Shown: positions 34,017-42,520 of the stretch, piece after piece
Position numbering within the stretch: the first letter of the stretch is position 1
Layout of the letters: each line of letters opens with the position of its first letter
Source: Aggregatilinea lenta
GTDB taxonomy: Bacteria > Chloroflexota > Anaerolineae > Aggregatilineales > Aggregatilineaceae
NCBI RefSeq assembly: GCF_003569045.1
Contig: NZ_BFCB01000004.1
Coordinates: forward strand, 238,281-302,280
Length of the DNA: 64,000 nucleotides
Direction: 5' to 3'
Position numbers and translations under genes: made by a program
The notes under the pieces: generated by a model
The model's database searches: none
What the model saw: only the letters and a program-made list of their open reading frames with translations
Told to the model about the DNA's origin: nothing

Positions 34017-34478
34017 CTACTGGTTGCGTTCGCGCAGCGCACGCTCGATCTGCCGCTGGCTGTCCTTCTCCCGCAGCGAGCTGCGTTTGTCGTACTGCTT
34101 TTTACCGCGCGCTAGCGCAATTTCGACTTTGGCCTTGCCGCGCAGCAGGTAAAGCTGAACGGGAATCAGCGCCAGACCTTTTTCCTGCACGCGGCTCAAC
34201 AAACTGACAATCTCGCGCTTGTGCAGCAGCAGCTTGCGCGGGCGCAGCGGCTCGTGCCCAAACGTTCCCGCCTCGTCGTAGGAGGCGATGTGCACGTTGA
34301 GCAGCCACAGCTCGCCGTCGCGCGGTTGGACGTAGCCCTCGCGCAGGTTGGCGTGACCCGCACGGATCGATTTGATCTCCGACCCGGTGAGCACCAGTCC
34401 GGCTTCGATCGTGTCGACAAACTCGTAGTCGTGCCGGGCTTTGCGATTGGTTGAAATGACCTTGTGGCCCTGTTCCAT
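34017..34478 (-). CDS. smpB: SsrA-binding protein SmpB
   Basis: Partner of tmRNA in rescuing stalled ribosomes. The 153-residue chain has the family landmarks: NRKARHDYEFVDTIEAGLVL, GSEIKSIRAGHANLREGYV, the ASYDEAGTFGHEPLRPRKLL block and the basic C-terminal tail (RGKKQYDKRSSLREKDSQRQ) that enters the decoding site. ATG start. It lies 29 bases after the S41 protease gene and 15 bases before the unknown gene; the run reads protease-smpB-unknown. The tmRNA gene itself is not in the window. Confidence 0.96.
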   Translation of the reverse strand: MEQGHKVISTNRKARHDYEFVDTIEAGLVLTGSEIKSIRAGHANLREGYVQPRDGELWLLNVHIASYDEAGTFGHEPLRPRKLLLHKREIVSLLSRVQEKGLALIPVQLYLLRGKAKVEIALARGKKQYDKRSSLREKDSQRQIERALRERNQ

Positions 34479-34507
34479 CTAGAACTGTCCTTTGCGTACT
34501 GCGTTTC

Positions 34508-35722
34508 TCAGGAGCTTTCAGGCGCCGCCAGTTGATCGGTGAGCTGGCGCAGCGCTTCTCCAAGCTCGACGTCGCGGCCATCTTCGGCGGGTATCATCGC
34601 AATGTCGGGGTCCAGGCCGTTCCCGTTCAGGGCAGCATGGGCCGGCGTGAACCATTCTGCTGACGTGATGTGAATCGACGAGTCGTCCGACAGGCGGAAG
34701 ATGAGTTGGACCGAGCCTTTGCCGTACGTCTTTTGCCCGATCAGCATGCCGCGCTCGCGATCCTTGATCGCCCCCGCGACCAGCTCGGCAGCGCTGGCCG
34801 TCCCGCCGTCGACCAGCACGGTCAGCGGCAGATCGGTCGCGGTGCCGGTTTGAGTCGTTTCCGTGGCCTGTTCGCTGTTGCGTGTTTTCTCGTAAAAGAT
34901 CACGCCGCCGTCGAGGAATTCCGACGCGACTTCGACTGATTCGGCCAGCAAGCCGCCCGCATTCCCGCGCAGATCCAGCACGAGGGCCTGCATCCCCTGC
35001 TCGCGCAGATCTGCGATCGCGCCGTGCAGCTCGTCCGGGGTGCGGCTGGTGAAGCGGATGATCTGGATGTAGCCGATGGCCGGATTGTCCTGCGCCAAAC
35101 GCCAGACTACCGACGGGTCGGCGACGACCGCGAACTCGATGAAGTACTCGTTCGTTTCGCTCTGGTCGGGATTCGTCACGGTGACGGTGACGCCGCGTCC
35201 ATCACCGACCTCGCCGCGCAGCATCTGGTCGACCACATCCGTACGCTCGTCGGCACTGATCGGCTCGCCGTTGATGGCGATCAGTAGATCGCCCTGCTCG
35301 ATGCCTGCCTGCTCCGCAGGGCTGTCAGGTACGGGAAACAGCACGAAGTTGCCCATCTCGTCGCGGCGCACTCGCGCGCCGATGCCGCCGTACTGGCCGG
35401 CGAGTACGTCCGATTCGCTCTGGGCGACCGGCGGATCGTTGAAGAACGTGTACGGGTCGTTGAGCCGCCCCAGGTAGCCCCGGATGGCGGCGTATTCCAT
35501 CTCGTGCCCGTCGGGGATCGCGCGTAGGTAGTGATCTTCTACGAGCTGCTCGACTTCCGACAGCAACGGAAACTCGGTGTCTTGTTTTGACTGGGCGGTG
35601 GCGGGCACCTGCCCGCGAACGACGAATCCAGCCAGGAAGAACGCAGCCAGAATCAGGCCAGTGAGCATGCCCTGTCCAACAGCTTCAACAATACGATGCT
35701 TTGACCGAAATCCGTGTCCCAT
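34508..35722 (-). CDS. S41 family carboxyl-terminal processing protease (CtpA-like)
   Basis: Periplasmic or extracytoplasmic serine protease of 404 residues. An N-terminal signal/anchor helix (GMLTGLILAAFFLAGFVVRG) is followed by an S41 N-terminal part, a PDZ domain (about 100-190, with SPAEQAGIEQGDLLIAINGE) and the S41 catalytic core. The Ser-Lys dyad is in DGGTASAAELVAGA and IGQKTYGKGSVQ. CtpA-type enzymes trim or degrade envelope proteins. The frame extends 171 codons upstream, over the promoter region and the divergent hybrid kinase, so the ATG at 35722 is the start. It heads a unit with smpB. Confidence 0.9.
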   Translation of the reverse strand: MGHGFRSKHRIVEAVGQGMLTGLILAAFFLAGFVVRGQVPATAQSKQDTEFPLLSEVEQLVEDHYLRAIPDGHEMEYAAIRGYLGRLNDPYTFFNDPPVAQSESDVLAGQYGGIGARVRRDEMGNFVLFPVPDSPAEQAGIEQGDLLIAINGEPISADERTDVVDQMLRGEVGDGRGVTVTVTNPDQSETNEYFIEFAVVADPSVVWRLAQDNPAIGYIQIIRFTSRTPDELHGAIADLREQGMQALVLDLRGNAGGLLAESVEVASEFLDGGVIFYEKTRNSEQATETTQTGTATDLPLTVLVDGGTASAAELVAGAIKDRERGMLIGQKTYGKGSVQLIFRLSDDSSIHITSAEWFTPAHAALNGNGLDPDIAMIPAEDGRDVELGEALRQLTDQLAAPESS

Positions 35723-35762
35723 ACTTGTGATCCGCTCGTTTGGCCGAAGTGCGATAGTCGCG

Positions 35763-35771
35763 ATTGTAGCA
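35763..35771 (-). promoter_or_regulatory. extended -10 promoter for the S41-smpB unit
   Basis: Minus-strand TGCTACAAT, 41 bases before the protease ATG. It faces the divergent promoter of the hybrid kinase 27 bases away. Confidence 0.5.
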
Positions 35772-35797
35772 TAGCTGGAGAGAAAAACTACGTTTGA

Positions 35798-35827
35798 TTG
35801 CCTGTATACCCCAAGTCGGATTATATT
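35798..35827 (+). promoter_or_regulatory. promoter for the REC-GAF-kinase gene
   Basis: TTGCCT, 18-bp spacer, TATATT. It coincides with a possible TTG start codon, which argues that translation begins further downstream. Confidence 0.5.
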
Positions 35828-35866
35828 ACTGCCCACGATCCAATGCAGCTCCGCAGGAAGGCAGCC

Positions 35867-37522
35867 GTGGCCGGAGACGTCGAACAGCCCCTGGTATTGA
35901 TAGCAGATGACGAAAGCAATGCCGTAATGCTTCTGACGCGTGTACTGGAACGCGATGGTTTCGCCGTCGCCAGCGCACGGGATGGCGAGGAAGCGCTTGA
36001 CAAGGCGCGCAGTCTGCGTCCCGATTTGATCCTGATGGATGTCCAGATGCCGAAGCTGAATGGCTTCGAGGTCGTGCGCCAGTTGCGCGAGGAAGCCGAG
36101 ACATCGCGCATCCCGATCATCTTCGTGACGGCTGCCGCACGTGAGCCGTCCGATGTCGCGCATGGCTTCAAGCTCGGCGCGGACGACTACATGCGCAAGC
36201 CGTACAACTATCACGAGCTGCTGGCCCGCGCCCACAGCAAGATGCAGGCGCGCCGATTGGAAGAACGCTTGCAGCGCCGGAGCGAAGAACTGGAAGCGCT
36301 GCTGCGTATCGGGCAGGAGTTCAACCAGCGGCTGGGCCTGAACGAGCTGGTGGAGCTAATTCTGGGCACGACCAGCCAGGAGCTTGGCGCGGACTATGCC
36401 GAGCTGTACCTGTTCGACGACACAGAACAGGTCGCACGCTTCGCGGTGAAAGGCGCGGCGGAAAGCTCGCTGGATGACGCCGAGCAGCGGCTCCGGCGGC
36501 GTGGCAGCGCGGCGGGTTGGGTGTTGAAGTCCGGCGAGCCGATCCTGGTAGGCGACACTTCGGCCCAGCTCGACGTGGCGACCGATCTCGCCTCGATGGA
36601 CTATGGGTGCGCGGTCGCGGCTCCGCTGCGCCATCACGGCAGCCTGTCGGGCATCCTCGTCCTGGCGAAGGTCGAGATGAACGGTTTTTCCGAGAGCGAC
36701 CTGCGCCTGCTGCGGCTGATAGGGGAACAGGCCGCGCTCGCGGTACGGAACGCGCAACTGTATGCCGAGCTGCGCAATTACGCGCAGAACCTCGAAGAAA
36801 TGGTCGAGGTACGCACCAAGGAATTGCGCGCAGCCCAGGCGCAGCTCATCCGCAGTGAAAAGCTGGCGGGGCTTGGACGGCTTGCCGCCGGGATCGCGCA
36901 CGAAGTGAACAATCCGCTCCAGCCGATCTTGAACTGTCTGGATATGGCGATCGAGGACGTGAACTCAGGGAATATGGTCGATACGGAAGTGCTGCGCGTG
37001 GCCGAGCGCGAGGTGCAGCGCATCAAGACCATCGTCTCGCGCCTGCTGGACTTCGCGCGGCCCGGCACGTCGTCCGACACGGAAGAGGTCGATCTGCGTT
37101 CTCTGATCCAGGAAATCATGCTGCTGACCCGCAAGAATCTGGAGCAGCGCAGCGTCACCGTCACCACGCGCGTGGACGTCGAGCAGCCGCTAATCGGCAA
37201 TCCAGCCCAGTTGAAGCAAGTGGTGCTTAATCTGGTGCTCAACGCGATGGAAGCCATGCCCGAAGGCGGCGAGATCGCGATCGACGTATATGCGGCGGAG
37301 GGCGGCGCGGTAATCGCTGTGACGGATACCGGCATCGGCATGGACGCCGAGACGGTTGCGCAGATTTTCGACCCGTTCTATTCGACCAAGCAGGAAGGAA
37401 CCGGCCTGGGGCTAGCCGTGACGTACGGCATCATCGAGGGGCACGGAGGCCGGATTAGCGTTGAGAGTGAGCTGGGGAAGGGAACCCAGTTTTCGATCTG
37501 GATTCCCTATATGCAGCCGTAG
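35867..37522 (+). CDS. hybrid response regulator / GAF / histidine kinase
   Basis: Soluble signalling protein of about 551 residues. N-terminal receiver domain with acidic pair (IADDESN), phospho-acceptor Asp58 (LMDVQMPKLNG) and Lys in YMRKPYN; a coiled-coil linker; one GAF domain (about 150-300); a helical linker (LEEMVEVRTKELRAAQAQLI); HisKA with His345 (AGIAHEVNNPL) and HATPase_c (LNLVLNAMEAMPEGG, DTGIGMD, GTGLGLAV). A receiver placed before the kinase suggests that an upstream kinase tunes this one. The start is GTG 35867, with AGGAAGG five bases upstream and after the likely promoter; in-frame TTG 35798 and ATG 35843 have no ribosome site. Confidence 0.9.
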   Translation: MAGDVEQPLVLIADDESNAVMLLTRVLERDGFAVASARDGEEALDKARSLRPDLILMDVQMPKLNGFEVVRQLREEAETSRIPIIFVTAAAREPSDVAHGFKLGADDYMRKPYNYHELLARAHSKMQARRLEERLQRRSEELEALLRIGQEFNQRLGLNELVELILGTTSQELGADYAELYLFDDTEQVARFAVKGAAESSLDDAEQRLRRRGSAAGWVLKSGEPILVGDTSAQLDVATDLASMDYGCAVAAPLRHHGSLSGILVLAKVEMNGFSESDLRLLRLIGEQAALAVRNAQLYAELRNYAQNLEEMVEVRTKELRAAQAQLIRSEKLAGLGRLAAGIAHEVNNPLQPILNCLDMAIEDVNSGNMVDTEVLRVAEREVQRIKTIVSRLLDFARPGTSSDTEEVDLRSLIQEIMLLTRKNLEQRSVTVTTRVDVEQPLIGNPAQLKQVVLNLVLNAMEAMPEGGEIAIDVYAAEGGAVIAVTDTGIGMDAETVAQIFDPFYSTKQEGTGLGLAVTYGIIEGHGGRISVESELGKGTQFSIWIPYMQP

Positions 37523-37542
37523 CGAGCAGTGTCGAGTGCGGA

Positions 37543-38766
37543 TCAGGCGGTGAGCCAGGTCGCGCGGAACTCGTCCCAGGTGATTGTGCCGTTCGCGTAT
37601 TGCAGCGCCTGCTCCATCGGCGCAACGGCCCGGTAGAGCTTGTCATGGTCGGCGGTGCTGCATGCATCGATCGTGATGCCTACTGCCGAGACCTGATCCT
37701 GCAGCGTGGGCGCTTGTCCAGCGGCCAAGCCCATGCTGGTGGTGACCAACTCCGGCAGTGTCGGGGATGGTGACGAGCACAATTCGATATAGAAGGTGTT
37801 GCCCAGCGAGCTTGGCGCGACGACCGCCCTGCCCTGCTCGCCCGGTATTGCGCCGGGCAGCTGTGCTTCGATGGCGGCCTGGGCATCAGCGATTTGCGGG
37901 CTGTCCAGCGCCAGGGCCTGCAGCGCCCCAGGATCGGTCGTGCTCTCGTCCTCCTGCATAATGAAGTACACCACCAGAACGCCCGCGAGCGCGATGGCCA
38001 CGACGATCAGCGTTAACAACAGGAGGCGCACACCGCAACCGCGCTGGCGCACGACAGGGGCCGGTTCCGCCACAAAGAGATCCTCGTCCGGGAATTCAGG
38101 CTCCAGCGTGGAATCCGGACTGGATATCAGTTCCGGGAAGAGATCGTCGTCGAACGGCAGCACGCCCATAGCGGCGTCGGTGTCCTCGACGGCCAGGAGG
38201 TCCTGTTCCAAACCAGCGAAGGGATCTTCTTCAGGGAACAGCTCGTCGGGGTTGTCGGTGAACAACATGGAATCGAACAGGTCGTCAGGATCTTCCATCG
38301 CCTCGATCGTTTGCGCTTCTTCGAGTTCAAGTTCCGGCGATGGTTCGGTGATGAATGCAGGCAGCTCGACTTCTTCACGCTCGTCCACGAGCAGGTCCGG
38401 CGGCATCGGTTCTTCCGTTGCTGCGGCGGCTTCGACCGGCAGCGTGTCTGATGCCACGCTGTAGTCAGCCGCAAGCTCTGGGAAGCGCTCCTGTTCATCG
38501 AATTCGGGTGGATACTGCTGGTTTAGCTGGAGCAGCATTTCGCGCGCTTTGGGCGCGTTGACGTATGTCGGATCGAGGCGCAGGACCATCAGCAGCGCCT
38601 CGCGGGCTTCGCGCGGCTCTGACGCTGCGTAGGCCAGCAGCCACCACGCATGGACGTTTTCGGGTTCCATTGCCACAATGGGCCGCAGCAGATCGAGCGC
38701 GTCTTGCGTTTTTTCGCGCTTGATCAGCTTATAGGCAAATTCCAGATCGTCTCGGTTGCTGCTCAT
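37543..38766 (-). CDS. TPR-containing membrane protein of unknown function
   Basis: A 407-residue protein not assigned to a family. Residues 1-85 form two to three TPR-like helical hairpins (FAYKLIKREKTQDALDLLRP; HAWWLLAYAASEPREAREAL). A long acidic, Glu/Asp/Pro-rich spacer covers about 90-240. One transmembrane helix lies near 250-270 (LLLLTLIVVAIALAGVLVVY), preceded by basic residues, and the outer domain of about 130 residues follows. The layout puts the TPR and acidic spacer in the cytoplasm. ATG start. It is convergent with the hybrid kinase, 20 bases away, and the region between it and tRNA-Leu holds the tRNA terminator. Confidence 0.75.
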   Translation of the reverse strand: MSSNRDDLEFAYKLIKREKTQDALDLLRPIVAMEPENVHAWWLLAYAASEPREAREALLMVLRLDPTYVNAPKAREMLLQLNQQYPPEFDEQERFPELAADYSVASDTLPVEAAAATEEPMPPDLLVDEREEVELPAFITEPSPELELEEAQTIEAMEDPDDLFDSMLFTDNPDELFPEEDPFAGLEQDLLAVEDTDAAMGVLPFDDDLFPELISSPDSTLEPEFPDEDLFVAEPAPVVRQRGCGVRLLLLTLIVVAIALAGVLVVYFIMQEDESTTDPGALQALALDSPQIADAQAAIEAQLPGAIPGEQGRAVVAPSSLGNTFYIELCSSPSPTLPELVTTSMGLAAGQAPTLQDQVSAVGITIDACSTADHDKLYRAVAPMEQALQYANGTITWDEFRATWLTA

Positions 38767-38925
38767 GATGCCGTTCTCCGGTCAGCTCGCCTGATAGGTT
38801 GGAAGGCTCGTTGAGGCATAATTAAGATGCAAGACGGTGGACCCGTCATTTGGCGCAAATGGATGCTGATGGGAGTGTACGTTGATTTGCAGCGAGGCGC
38901 AACCGTGGGGCGCCGATTGCGGGCA

Positions 38926-38950
38926 AACAAAAAAGCTTCCGAAGAAGCTT
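38926..38950 (-). terminator. terminator after tRNA-Leu
   Basis: Minus-strand stem AAGCTTC / GAAGCTT with a 4-base loop followed by a T run, 26 bases beyond the tRNA 3' end. Confidence 0.8.
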
Positions 38951-38975
38951 CTGCGAGGTAAATCTCAAGCGGTGG

Positions 38976-39058
38976 TGCCCTGGAGAGGACTCGAACCTCC
39001 ACGTCCAAACGGACACAGGCCCTCAACCTGCCGCGTATGCCAATTCCGCCACCAGGGC
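38976..39058 (-). tRNA. tRNA-Leu (anticodon GAG)
   Basis: An 83-nt class II tRNA: acceptor arms GCCCTGG / CCAGGGC, anticodon stem GCAGG/CCTGT with loop TTGAGGG (anticodon GAG, reading CUC and CUU), a long variable arm (TGTCCGTTTGGACG) and T loop GTTCGAGTC. The base after the acceptor is A followed by CCA (38975-38973), so the 3' end may be encoded, unlike the two tRNA-Arg genes. Confidence 0.96.
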
Positions 39059-39070
39059 ATTGCAGATGTC

Positions 39071-39098
39071 ATTATACACGGCGGAAATGGATTGTCAA
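39071..39098 (-). promoter_or_regulatory. full-consensus sigma70 promoter for tRNA-Leu
   Basis: Minus-strand TTGACA, 16-bp spacer, TATAAT: both hexamers match consensus in full. Predicted transcription start is a few bases before the tRNA 5' end at 39058. Confidence 0.8.
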
Positions 39099-39179
39099 TG
39101 GCTGGCAGTTGCCGTTCTACACGCGTAAAATTGAGTGTTACTGCAAGGCTTGGGTGCGTTCAAAGTGGAAGGTTTGAAG

Positions 39180-40211
39180 ATGCGAATCGTCGTTGATGCG
39201 ATGGGAACCGATCAAAATCCTGGGCCGGATGTTGAGGGGTCAGTGCTGGCCGCGCGCGAGTATGGCGTAGCGATTGTGCTGGTGGGCGATCAGGTCCAGG
39301 TCGAGCGTGAACTGGCCTATCATGACGTATCGGGGTTGTCCATCGAGATCGTACATGCGCCGGAACAGATCACAATGGAAGATAAGCCCGGCGTCGTTGG
39401 GCGCAGCAAGCCCGGTTCGTCGATGCACGTTGGCATGCAGTTGGTCCGTGACGGGCGTGGCGACGCGTTCGTAACCGCAGGGAACACCGGCGCGGCGCTG
39501 TCCATCGCAACGCTTCACACGCTGCGACGTATACCCGGCGTACACCGCCCTGCCCTTTCGACAATTCTGTCGCTGCGTAACCGGTCGATGATTTTGTTGG
39601 ACATTGGCGCAAACACGGACTGCCGCCCGGAGTGGATGGTACAGTTTGCGGTGATGGGCGGCGTGTATTCCGAACGTGCGCTGGGGACCACCTTGTCCCG
39701 TGTCGCGCTGCTGTCAAATGGCGAGGAAGAAGGCAAAGGCAGCAGTTTGGTTCAAGAAAGTGCGGAACTCCTCAGTCAATCTGGGGTTAACTTTATTGGA
39801 AACGTCGAGCCTAAAGACGTGTTGGCCAATAAGGCCGACGTGATTGTAATGGACGGCTTCGTCGGCAACGTGATGATCAAAACGCTTGAGGCGATGTCGC
39901 GCACACTGTTTGAGCTGCTCCGGCAGGAGCTGACTACCGACTTGCGATCCAAAGCCGGGGGCTTGCTGTTGAGACCGGCTTTCAGGCGCGTTTACGGCCA
40001 AGTCGATCCGTTTGAGATCGGCGGCGCACCGATGTTGGGTGTGAACGGCGTCGTCATCATCGGGCATGGACGGTCGAACGCAACAGCTATCAAGAATGCC
40101 ATTCGCCAGGCACAGAGTGCCGTGAATGGCCATATTGTCGAAGCGATACGTGACGGAATCGAACAATCCTCGCCTGTGGCGAGCCAAGCTCACCAGAACA
40201 CATCAGAGTAA
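39180..40211 (+). CDS. plsX: phosphate acyltransferase PlsX
   Basis: Makes acyl-phosphate from acyl-ACP, the first step of phospholipid synthesis in the PlsX/PlsY route. The 343-residue chain opens with the family's IVVDAMGTDQNPG and carries GNTGAALSIATLHTLRRIPG, LLDIGANTDCRPE and ADVIVMDGFVGNVMIKTLEA. The ATG at 39180 has GGAAGG seven bases upstream; an in-frame TTG 15 codons earlier is ignored. It is followed 10 bases later by fabF. It may start from a promoter near 39092-39131, but I could not read a convincing one. Confidence 0.95.
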   Translation: MRIVVDAMGTDQNPGPDVEGSVLAAREYGVAIVLVGDQVQVERELAYHDVSGLSIEIVHAPEQITMEDKPGVVGRSKPGSSMHVGMQLVRDGRGDAFVTAGNTGAALSIATLHTLRRIPGVHRPALSTILSLRNRSMILLDIGANTDCRPEWMVQFAVMGGVYSERALGTTLSRVALLSNGEEEGKGSSLVQESAELLSQSGVNFIGNVEPKDVLANKADVIVMDGFVGNVMIKTLEAMSRTLFELLRQELTTDLRSKAGGLLLRPAFRRVYGQVDPFEIGGAPMLGVNGVVIIGHGRSNATAIKNAIRQAQSAVNGHIVEAIRDGIEQSSPVASQAHQNTSE

Positions 40212-40221
40212 AGGACGACCA

Positions 40222-41478
40222 ATGGACTTCACACGTAATGGTTTTCCCCGGGTCGTGATTACCGGAATCGGCGCAATCACGCCGCTGGGACGCTTCCCCG
40301 ATTTTTGGGAAGCGCTCAAACGCGGCGAATCGGGGATCCGTCGCATCCAGAGCTTCGATCCGTCGGCCCTGGAAGTGCAGATTGCAGCCGAAGTGCTGGA
40401 TTTTGATCCCACCCAGTTTCTGGATGCTAAGGAGGCGCGGCGTATGGGGCGCCCCGCGCAGTTTGCGGTGGCTGCCGTGCAGGACGCGATGGCCGATGCC
40501 GGATTTTCCCCTGCCGATCTGGAACCGATTCGGGATCGCGTTGGCGTGGACTTCGGCTCATCAATGGGAGGGCACGATCTCGCGCAGCAGGCATCGTTTG
40601 GGTATCGTACGCGTGGCCGGCGGCCTGGGCCGTTTTCGCTGATCCAGTCGCTGCCCAACATTCCCGCGCACTACGTGAGTCGCGTAACAGGCGCGCTGGG
40701 GCCACTGGTGTGCATCTCGACGGCTTGCGCAACCGGAACGCACAGCATCGGCGACGGGTTTAACCTCGTGCGCTACGGGCGGGCCGATGTCGTCTTTACC
40801 GGTGGCGTTGAAGCGATGATCCTTGACTACGCGATTGCCGGGTTCATCTCAATGACGGCGTTGGCGACGGGATATAACGATAACCCGGCGGCATCCAGCC
40901 GCCCGTTCGACCTGAACCGGACCGGGTTCGTGTTCGGTGAAGGTGGCGGTATCCTGGTGTTGGAGACGATGGAACGTGCCGTGAAGCGTGGCGCGCGTAT
41001 CTACGCCGAAGTGCTGGGCATGGCCTCCTCGTCGGATGCGTACCATGTGGCGGCGCTGGACCCGGATGGCAGTGGCGCGGCGCGCGCGATGACATCCGCA
41101 CTCAGCGACGCTAAAGTCAATGCGCGTGATATCGACTACATCAACGCGCATGGTACTTCGACCAAAGCGAACGACTCGGTCGAAACGAAGGCCATCAAGG
41201 ACGTTTTTGGCGAGCACGCGTATGATCTGTCGGTTAGCTCGACCAAGAGCATGGTGGGCCATCTGCTGGGCGGCGCGGGCGCGATCGAAGCTATCGCCAC
41301 GGTCATGACTTTGTACGAGAAGGTCATGCACCCGACGATCAATTACGAAACGCCCGATCCGGAATGCGACTTGGACTACGTGCCGAACGTGGCGCGCGAA
41401 CGCGACGTGCGTTATGCTCTGTCCAACAGCTTTGGACTGGGCGGGCAGAATGCCTGCATCGTGCTCGGCGCTGTCTGA
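40222..41478 (+). CDS. fabF: beta-ketoacyl-ACP synthase II
   Basis: Condensing enzyme that extends acyl-ACP with malonyl-ACP in fatty acid synthesis. Thiolase-fold protein of 418 residues with nucleophile Cys169 (ISTACATGTHSIGDG), first His in INAHGTSTKANDSVE and second in STKSMVGHLLGGAGA, which is the Cys-His-His triad of FabF/FabB. GEGGGILVLE and SNSFGLGGQNACIVLG complete the family signature. ATG start with AAAGGA upstream. It forms a unit with plsX; acpP, fabD and fabG are not adjacent. Its terminator region is shared with the convergent lytic transglycosylase gene. Confidence 0.95.
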   Translation: MDFTRNGFPRVVITGIGAITPLGRFPDFWEALKRGESGIRRIQSFDPSALEVQIAAEVLDFDPTQFLDAKEARRMGRPAQFAVAAVQDAMADAGFSPADLEPIRDRVGVDFGSSMGGHDLAQQASFGYRTRGRRPGPFSLIQSLPNIPAHYVSRVTGALGPLVCISTACATGTHSIGDGFNLVRYGRADVVFTGGVEAMILDYAIAGFISMTALATGYNDNPAASSRPFDLNRTGFVFGEGGGILVLETMERAVKRGARIYAEVLGMASSSDAYHVAALDPDGSGAARAMTSALSDAKVNARDIDYINAHGTSTKANDSVETKAIKDVFGEHAYDLSVSSTKSMVGHLLGGAGAIEAIATVMTLYEKVMHPTINYETPDPECDLDYVPNVARERDVRYALSNSFGLGGQNACIVLGAV

Positions 41479-41508
41479 GTCAGACGGCTGCGAGGGAAAA
41501 GAAAGAGG

Positions 41509-41541
41509 ACAGCAGGCCGGAGCTAGTACCCGGCCTGCTGT
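41509..41541. terminator. terminator between fabF and the SLT gene, overlapping the SLT 3' end
   Basis: Perfect 12-bp stem ACAGCAGGCCGG / CCGGCCTGCTGT with a 9-base loop. On the minus strand a T-rich run follows (CCTCTTTCTTTT). The stem includes the final codons and stop of the lytic transglycosylase. Confidence 0.7.
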
Positions 41542-42275
41542 TGTGTAAGCTGGTCTTCGGTGGCCTGTGCGCGGGTGCAGAGGCTGCCGCCGCCCGCCGT
41601 CAACCATTCCTGGAGTGTAGGACTGGACCCCGTGCCTGAAGTCGCCTCGGAGTAGATGCGCGATCCCCAGTAGTAATAGCGCTGTGTCTCGGCGGGCCAG
41701 GTCGCCCATCCCCGGTCGATGACGCCGTGTCCGCCGTTGTATCCGGCCAGCGCCAGACCAACGTGGCCATTTGCCTTAGCCAGCCCCCCGGCCAGATAAT
41801 TCAAGCCGCGAGCCGCATTCGTCTGGACGTCAAGCATATCCTCGCCGGGCGCAAAGTGGAACGGCATCACCTGAAACAATCCCTGTGCGCCTGCGCTCGA
41901 TCCTACGGACGGATCGCCGCAGCTTTCGATCTGGATCACGGTGGCGATCAGGTTAGGGTCCATCTGGAAGGCGATGGCCCAGGCGTTAATAAGCGGCGCC
42001 CAGTACTGTACCTGGGGCGTGAATACGGACGACAGCGGCGTAAGCGCCGCTGACTCCCCCATTGCCACAGCCGAATAGGCGGGCGTCTGAGGCTCGATGA
42101 TCTCGTATGTGATCGTGCTGGCTGCGAGCGGCGTCAGGATGTGTGCCGCGCCGAGTGTCCCCGCGAAGCCAATGGCCCCGCAGAGCAGCAGGACGAAGGC
42201 GCACACGATGGATTGCAGCCGGTCGTAGAGTGAGCTTACCAGTGAATCTGAACGTTCGTAGGTTTGGGTTGCCAT
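41523..42275 (-). CDS. lytic transglycosylase (SLT domain), membrane-anchored
   Basis: A 250-residue peptidoglycan-cleaving enzyme. A hydrophobic segment near residues 23-45 (VCAFVLLLCGAIGFAGTLGA) anchors or exports it. The SLT domain has catalytic Glu in VIQIESCGDPSVGS, then SAGAQGLFQVMPFHF, a NAARGLNYLAGGLA helix and LALAGYNGGHGVID. Family knowledge: cuts between MurNAc and GlcNAc to give anhydro-muropeptides. The ATG has GAGGACAC just upstream and a good promoter 55 bases back. A further Cys (near the end, GSLCTRAQ) could pair with that of the catalytic strand. Confidence 0.9.
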   Translation of the reverse strand: MATQTYERSDSLVSSLYDRLQSIVCAFVLLLCGAIGFAGTLGAAHILTPLAASTITYEIIEPQTPAYSAVAMGESAALTPLSSVFTPQVQYWAPLINAWAIAFQMDPNLIATVIQIESCGDPSVGSSAGAQGLFQVMPFHFAPGEDMLDVQTNAARGLNYLAGGLAKANGHVGLALAGYNGGHGVIDRGWATWPAETQRYYYWGSRIYSEATSGTGSSPTLQEWLTAGGGSLCTRAQATEDQLTQQQAGY

Positions 42276-42330
42276 GTGTCCTCAATGTGATACTCAGGAC
42301 TAGAACGTATGTTCCAAATCGAGTGAATTA

Positions 42331-42359
42331 AGGATACCAGACTAGGAAGAAAAGATCAA
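42331..42359 (-). promoter_or_regulatory. sigma70 promoter for the SLT gene
   Basis: Minus-strand TTGATC, 17-bp spacer, TATCCT with TG one base before it. About 55 bases upstream of the start codon. Confidence 0.6.
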
Positions 42360-42438
42360 TAATAATGGGGGTAGATTCATGCAAGATTCGTACAAGAATG
42401 GTGACTATTAGCGGCTAGATCGAGCTTGTGCAGGTGGG

Positions 42439-42467
42439 TAGACAGGCCTGGAGGCGTCCGCTACAAT
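42439..42467 (+). promoter_or_regulatory. sigma70 promoter for trmFO-hflX
   Basis: TAGACA, 17-bp spacer, TACAAT; each hexamer matches consensus at five of six positions. It supports the internal start at 42521 for trmFO. Confidence 0.6.
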
Positions 42468-42520
42468 CGAATGGTAGTCGAATGTGTGAAAACTGGATAA
42501 GAGTGGTGAATGGGGTGCGA

